This document shows, piece by piece, positions 14,095 to 17,651 of a stretch of 17,651 bases of DNA. Positions within the stretch are counted from its first letter, which is position 1; each line of letters starts with the position of its first letter. Origin of the DNA: Planctomycetota bacterium (GTDB lineage: Bacteria; Planctomycetota; Phycisphaerae; Phycisphaerales; SM1A02). The notes beneath the pieces were generated by a model. It saw only the letters and a program-made list of their open reading frames with translations. It was not told the origin of the DNA and did no database searches. Made by a program: the position numbers and the translations under genes. The stretch is from the NCBI GenBank assembly GCA_027295365.1, contig JAPULD010000263.1:1-17651 (forward strand), given 5' to 3'.

Positions 14095-15118
14095 GTGCGC
14101 CTCCTGAGACGACATATTCCGTTTAACTTTCGCCCGGCACCATGGCCGGTTCGACATGATGAGGACGAAGTGACATCCCAGGCCTCTCGCTGCTGGTTCT
14201 GTTTGTGTTCGGTTCGCCTGGTCATCGCGGTGATACCCTCGGCTGACCCGCCGCGAATCGGTGTATCCGATCGAGGATGGCCCGAATGAACCATCGTGGC
14301 ACGGCGAACTCCGCCATCTGGAAGATGACGCAGCCTTCCCTTTTAATTACGCAATGGGCGCCTCAATATTGGCGACAACTAGTCTGAAATTAGTAATTCG
14401 ATCATCTTCATCCGGAACGCTTCGTTGGATGGCGGAGGAGTAGCTTGAGCCAAGTGTCGCAATTGCACAAAAGCGCGACTGACCAAACGCCGAACGCTGT
14501 TTAGGAATAGTCACAACCACGAAAACCCGAGCTCCCCTGGGTGAGAGATCGGGAACGATGAGCTGGAGTACCCGGATGACCTTGGCCTCTATGAATATAT
14601 GTGCAGTCGTTATTCCAACTCAGTGCCTAAGAAAAATATGTAAATTCACAATAATTCGCTCACACTAGTTCATCCGATGAAAAGCAATGACTCAGAGCGT
14701 CATCATCACATGCTTGCAGATAGACAACCAGATCAATGTTCTAGAAAGTGAGCGATTCTGCCTTCATCTCAGTCCAGCTTCAACCGTATACAGACCCCCA
14801 ACGTAAACCCATGCATTCTAGCCACCTATACAGCACTCCATGATCGCGATCAACACTTAGAGTTTGAATATAGTATTACTCGGGGGAGGGGCTAGTTCAT
14901 GACACATCTCTCCGCGACTCGCTCAATCGGCTGACGGGATTCCCCCGATTTCCTTCACCGCCCCTTGTCGGGGTGATAAACTATGCCCTTGACGGTTCCG
15001 CGATGCGAAAGTGGGTTCTCATTTTCGGGAGGACAGACCAATCCGATGTCTTCTGCGGGCGGCTCCGACACAAACGCGTGACGACCTGACCGACCGCCTT
15101 CGTTCCAAGGGATGAAGC
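14095..15118. other. Long intergenic region of about 1 kb, no convincing gene
   Basis: Short frames at 14095-14289 and 14261-14443 (plus) and 14091-14294 (minus) lack ribosome sites and recognisable products. The repeat at 14429-14555 is listed separately. From about 14580 to 14880 the DNA is clearly richer in A+T than the surroundings, with no open frame of note. Two hairpins precede the downstream operon: AATCGG (14925-14930) / CCGATT (14945-14950) with inner GGG/CCC, and CCCC (14961-14964) / GGGG (14970-14973) with outer TCA/TGA. The promoter of the 15119 operon should lie here, but I cannot place it with confidence. Confidence 0.45.
14429..14555 (+). repeat. Long intergenic repeat, right copy, containing degenerate 12-6-12 copy 4
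   Basis: The right arm AAAGCGCGACTG (14470-14481) is intact, while the left arm AAGTGTCGCAAT (14452-14463) keeps only 7 of 12 consensus positions. ATGGCGGA upstream, GACCAA and CCGAACG downstream, and CTCCCCTGGG + GAGAGA + CGGG match the left copy at 12776-12905 in order and direction. The distal hairpin is CCCGA (14526-14530) / TCGGG (14549-14553). Decay of the left arm suggests an older or inactive copy. Confidence 0.6.
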
Positions 15119-15670
15119 ATGAGTAGCAACCTGTGGCATATTATGATCGCCGCCTCGATGATCGTGCTCGGCGCTGGGATCGGCCTCTACGCCGGTCGTC
15201 TGCTCCACCTGCTTTTCATCGAGCGCGTGAAGATCATCTCACGCTTCATGGGGGTCATCGGCTTCCTTCTGGGGGGCGGGGCCGGGAGCGTAGTCCTCGA
15301 CTTCCTCCTCGCGTCCGGCCTGCCGGAGGGTGCGGCAATCGGTGCCTACGCCCTCGGCCTTGGACTCGCGCTTATTGCCGCCTGGGTCATCGACACTTTC
15401 ATCTTTAAGGTGACCGATCACGTGTGGCGCGAGACCGCCGTCACCCCGAATCGCGTACGTGAGATCCTCAGGCTGAATGATCTCCTCACTGCGGCGCAGC
15501 CCAACGCGAAGCTCCGGGCGAAGATCCTGACCGCCCTGCTTATCGAGCCCGACTTCCTCTCCCGTGACGCCCGCGCAGATCTCGGGAAGGGTCTGCCTGA
15601 TGCGCTCGACACTATGGCCAGTGCACCCGACCCTCCGGCATCGCCCACCATACCCCTGCCCCCATCATGA
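15119..15670 (+). CDS. Small integral membrane protein with cytoplasmic C-terminal region, 183 aa
   Basis: Three hydrophobic helices are visible: about residues 7-33 (IMIAASMIVLGAGIGLYAG and on), 43-66 (FMGVIGFLLGGGAGSVVLDFL) and 71-95 (AAIGAYALGLGLALIAAWVI). The last 85 residues are soluble (VTPNRVREILRLNDLLTAAQ, then AKLRAKILTALLIEPDFLSR), ending in a Pro/Ala-rich tail. No known family is recognised. The start has AAGGGA upstream. Its stop overlaps the next ATG (ATGA at 15667), tying it to a sigma-like protein. By analogy with membrane anti-sigma factors it could hold or sense for the downstream regulators, but its sequence shows no anti-sigma zinc motif (HxxxCxxC); that role is speculation. 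Confidence 0.72.
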   Translation: MSSNLWHIMIAASMIVLGAGIGLYAGRLLHLLFIERVKIISRFMGVIGFLLGGGAGSVVLDFLLASGLPEGAAIGAYALGLGLALIAAWVIDTFIFKVTDHVWRETAVTPNRVREILRLNDLLTAAQPNAKLRAKILTALLIEPDFLSRDARADLGKGLPDALDTMASAPDPPASPTIPLPPS

Positions 15671-16236
15671 CCGACCCTGTCAACCCGCCCTCATGCCCGG
15701 ATCCCGCCGGTTGGCCCCCCGCCGATGGGTCGGTGTACATCCAGAGCGACGACTTCGGCAACCTGATCCTCGAGCTGTCGGCATACCTCACTCGCAGTTA
15801 CCCCTCGATCGACTTCACCAACGCGGTGGCCCGCGTGTTCGTCTGGTTCGACGCCAAGCTGCGTGCCGAGCCGGGGTTTATCTCGCAGATGCGCTTTCCC
15901 ACGCCCTCCGCGTTTCGGGCGTACGTCCGACAGTCAATCTGGAACGACGGACGGCGCACCGAGCGCGACGAGCGGGCCCGGCCGTCCCACCAGAGGCTCG
16001 ATGCGGCGCGTGAGGCCACCTCGCGCGACCCTGAGCCGTCCTCAGTGGCCATGGCACGCGAGCAGCTTCGACGCCTCCCCCTGCCGCACCTGATGATTGT
16101 GGAGCGCATCGTCTTTGAGGACTCCGATCCCGCGGAACTGGCGGAGGAGCTCGCGCTGACCCGCGAGGAAGTGACGTCCTTGCTCGAGGAGGGATTGGAG
16201 CTCATGATTCAGAAGCGGAGACTCCGAGGAAAGTAG
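15667..16236 (+). CDS. Divergent sigma-70/ECF-like protein, 189 aa
   Basis: The arrangement resembles an ECF sigma factor. Residues of about 38-100 look like region 2 (LTRSYPSIDFTNAVARVFVW, then FRAYVRQSIWNDGRRTERDE; compare AYLxxIxxNxxxDxxR in sigma factors), and about 125-185 like region 4 (REQLRRLPLPHLMIVERIVF, then DPAELAEELALTREEVTSLL). A polar linker joins them. If it is a sigma factor it would recruit RNA polymerase to specific promoters; divergence leaves this uncertain, and an RNA polymerase-independent HTH protein is possible. Translation is coupled to the upstream membrane protein by an ATGA overlap, and the next gene, which contains similar HTH-like segments, starts seven bases after its stop. 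Confidence 0.55.
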   Translation: MTDPVNPPSCPDPAGWPPADGSVYIQSDDFGNLILELSAYLTRSYPSIDFTNAVARVFVWFDAKLRAEPGFISQMRFPTPSAFRAYVRQSIWNDGRRTERDERARPSHQRLDAAREATSRDPEPSSVAMAREQLRRLPLPHLMIVERIVFEDSDPAELAEELALTREEVTSLLEEGLELMIQKRRLRGK

Positions 16237-16243
16237 TTATCCC

Positions 16244-17188
16244 ATGACTGGACCCGATCCGCACAACCCCTTCGGAAGCCTACCCCTCGAGTATCAGGAG
16301 GCCCTTGAGGTTCTCATCACGCGAGACGAAGGACCCGACCTAGAGTATCATTTCTCCTCGAAGGACCCTGCCTACTCTTCGTCATTCGGAATGATCTGCA
16401 ATATCGCACTTGACATGCTGTGCCTTCTTGAGGACGCCACTATCGGTGCGATCCCCTGCCGTCTGTCCGAAGAGCACCGCCACGCCATGCGACTCGTCCA
16501 TATCGAGGGCCTCGATCGCGAACGTGCCGCCGAGGAAATGGTTTTGTCGAGGGAGGAACTCGACATGTTGGTGACGGAGATCGAGCAGTACCTCATCCCG
16601 GGCGAGCACAACGTGCTCGAGGGCATTCTCTCGCTCCCGCCGCTTCACCGACGGGCGTTCATCGAGATCTTCGTAAATGGCATGCTTCCGCAAAACATTA
16701 TGGAAAAGCGGATTCGCGACAATCTCGACGTGCTGTATGGCCAGGCCCAGCTCATCATTCGCTGCCGTCATGCAATTCCTAAGCTGCCACCGATCTATCG
16801 GCACGCGCTGGCTCGGGACAGCACGTCAGGTCCGATGTTCATAGACATTGCCTGCGACACGCTCGAGATCCTAGACCACTGTCCCGACGTCCCCGACGAG
16901 TCGCGACCTTTCGTGGCGGAGCACCTCAACGACGCGAGGGGTCGGGTTGAGGAGGTGTTGCGTACGCTGAGTGAGGAATTTGATCATGATATTCTGGTCC
17001 AGATCGAACTGTTCCTGAATCTGCTCGTTCGCATGGAGGCGCAAGAGCAACACCTCGTCATCGCGATAGCAATCGATGGGCGCATCCCGGAAGAACTAGT
17101 CGATAGCACGGATCTCGCGACGGTTGACGACGTGCTGCAATCATGGCGCAACGCGACGAAGAAGCTGCTCGCCGCGTCATGCAAGTGA
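16244..17188 (+). CDS. Unknown helical protein with several degenerate sigma-region-4-like segments, 314 aa
   Basis: No family recognised. The segment at about residues 85-115 (HAMRLVHIEGLDRERAAEEM, then VLSREELDMLVTEI) aligns well with region 4 of the upstream sigma-like protein (MIVERIVFEDSDPAELAEEL, then ALTREEVTSLL). Weaker copies of the same plan follow: LSLPPLHRRAFIEIFVNGML, then PPIYRHALARDS, and near the C terminus EQHLVIAIAIDGRIPEELVD with VDDVLQSWRNATKKL. The protein thus seems built from repeated HTH-like units and has no membrane segment. A role as a partner or decoy of sigma factors, or as a DNA-binding scaffold, is conceivable but unproven. The ATG follows GAGGAAAG at a somewhat long distance. 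It is the last gene of the 15119 operon. Confidence 0.55.
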   Translation: MTGPDPHNPFGSLPLEYQEALEVLITRDEGPDLEYHFSSKDPAYSSSFGMICNIALDMLCLLEDATIGAIPCRLSEEHRHAMRLVHIEGLDRERAAEEMVLSREELDMLVTEIEQYLIPGEHNVLEGILSLPPLHRRAFIEIFVNGMLPQNIMEKRIRDNLDVLYGQAQLIIRCRHAIPKLPPIYRHALARDSTSGPMFIDIACDTLEILDHCPDVPDESRPFVAEHLNDARGRVEEVLRTLSEEFDHDILVQIELFLNLLVRMEAQEQHLVIAIAIDGRIPEELVDSTDLATVDDVLQSWRNATKKLLAASCK

Positions 17189-17200
17189 TCGGCTGATGCG

Positions 17201-17383
17201 TCAGTCGTCCGAGATCGGTGCCAACTGCTTCCGAAGCTCGAACAACTCCGCCAGCTTCATCGCCCGGCGAATGAAGACCTTGTCCTCGGCGTGTTTTTCC
17301 AAGAACCGCTGCACCTCCGGTGCCGTCACGCTCTTGTGGCTATGCAACAACTGGGAGAACGTGATGATCAGATGCTTGGTCAT
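17201..17383 (-). CDS. Small protein of unknown function, 60 aa
   Basis: ATG at 17383 with GGAGG about 10 bases upstream gives MTKHLIITFSQLLHSHKSVT, followed by a helical, charged C-terminal half (EVQRFLEKHAEDKVFIRRAM, then KLAELFELRKQL). A longer frame would need a TTG at 17413. I see no known domain; the EVQRFLEKHxED segment might be a short helical protein-interaction motif. It is convergent with the 15119 operon, its stop lying 12 bases from that operon's last stop, with no evident terminator between them. Confidence 0.55.
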   Translation of the reverse strand: MTKHLIITFSQLLHSHKSVTAPEVQRFLEKHAEDKVFIRRAMKLAELFELRKQLAPISDD

Positions 17384-17651
17384 GCCGGAAGAACCTCCAA
17401 CGATTAAGTACAAAGCTACCCGACGTGCGTCGGAGGAGCCTAGACGTCCGAAGGCGCACTTCGCGTGCGTCCCTCACTCCTAAGTGCGCAACAACGCATC
17501 CGACCACCGTAAAAGGTAAAAAAACGAAAATTTCTCTGGTTCTTTCGAGCTCAGCCAGCTCCTTCCGATCCCTAAGGAGCATTGTTCGTATTATGTTCGG
17601 GTTTCATTTGAACTCTCTTCACGCATCCAGCCCGAACCGCCCTGATCGGTT
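17384..17651. promoter_or_regulatory. Upstream region of the 60-aa gene with two inverted repeats
   Basis: CCGACG (17420-17425) and CGTCGG (17428-17433) form a near-perfect dyad with a 2-base centre, about 37-50 bases before the start codon of the minus-strand gene: a good shape for a dimeric repressor site. Further out, GCGCACTT (17454-17461) and AAGTGCGC (17482-17489) pair across a 20-base loop. An A-rich stretch lies at 17511-17530. No coding frame is convincing up to the window end. Confidence 0.4.

Noticed and set aside
14095..14443. Short plus-strand frames upstream of the 14429 repeat
   Set aside because: They start without ribosome sites, overlap the SGNH leader or the repeat element, and show no domain.

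Overview
The window looks like a chromosomal segment from a planctomycete, most likely of the Phycisphaerae. The clues are two secreted proteins ending in paired dockerin-like calcium motifs of the form D-x-[NT]-x-D-G-x-V-N-V-x-D-L-L-x-L-L-A-x-W-G, a HAF-repeat protein, and an ECF sigma factor translationally coupled to a PknB-type kinase with WD40 repeats. This assignment rests on gene style only; no marker gene is present.

Layout. (1) 1-550, minus strand: a HARE-HTH protein followed by a gene that runs off the left edge. (2) 742-2842, plus strand: six small genes (zinc-ribbon protein, terminase-small-subunit-like HTH protein, four short proteins sharing an N-terminal RLxRLER-type motif) with a good intrinsic terminator in the middle; this looks like a phage-derived or mobile-island fragment. 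(3) 2927-3586: a short tyrosine recombinase. (4) 3945-5087, minus: a membrane-anchored astacin-like metallopeptidase with an N-terminal zinc ribbon, visibly richer in A+T than its neighbours. (5) 5477-8773, minus: two secreted dockerin-tailed proteins. (6) 8890-12694, plus: ECF sigma factor and WD40 kinase overlapping by 11 bases. (7) 13234-14094, minus: an SGNH hydrolase. (8) 15119-17188, plus: a three-gene operon of a membrane protein, a divergent sigma-like protein and a protein built of degenerate sigma-region-4-like segments. (9) 17201-17383, minus: a small unknown protein.

The most interesting observation is a dispersed intergenic repeat with 12-bp inverted arms and a 6-bp spacer (CAGTYGCGCTTT - N6 - AAAGCGCNACTG) at 2879, 5430, 12796 and, degenerate, at 14452. 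The first copy lies directly in front of the tyrosine recombinase gene, and the others sit at boundaries between gene blocks. A 12-6-12 layout is what a tyrosine recombinase crossover (dif-like) site looks like, so these may be recombination sites that delimit cassettes. The last two copies belong to a longer direct repeat of about 125 bp that brackets the SGNH hydrolase gene. The second candidate for something new is the 15119-17188 operon, which may be an unusual sigma-factor signalling unit.
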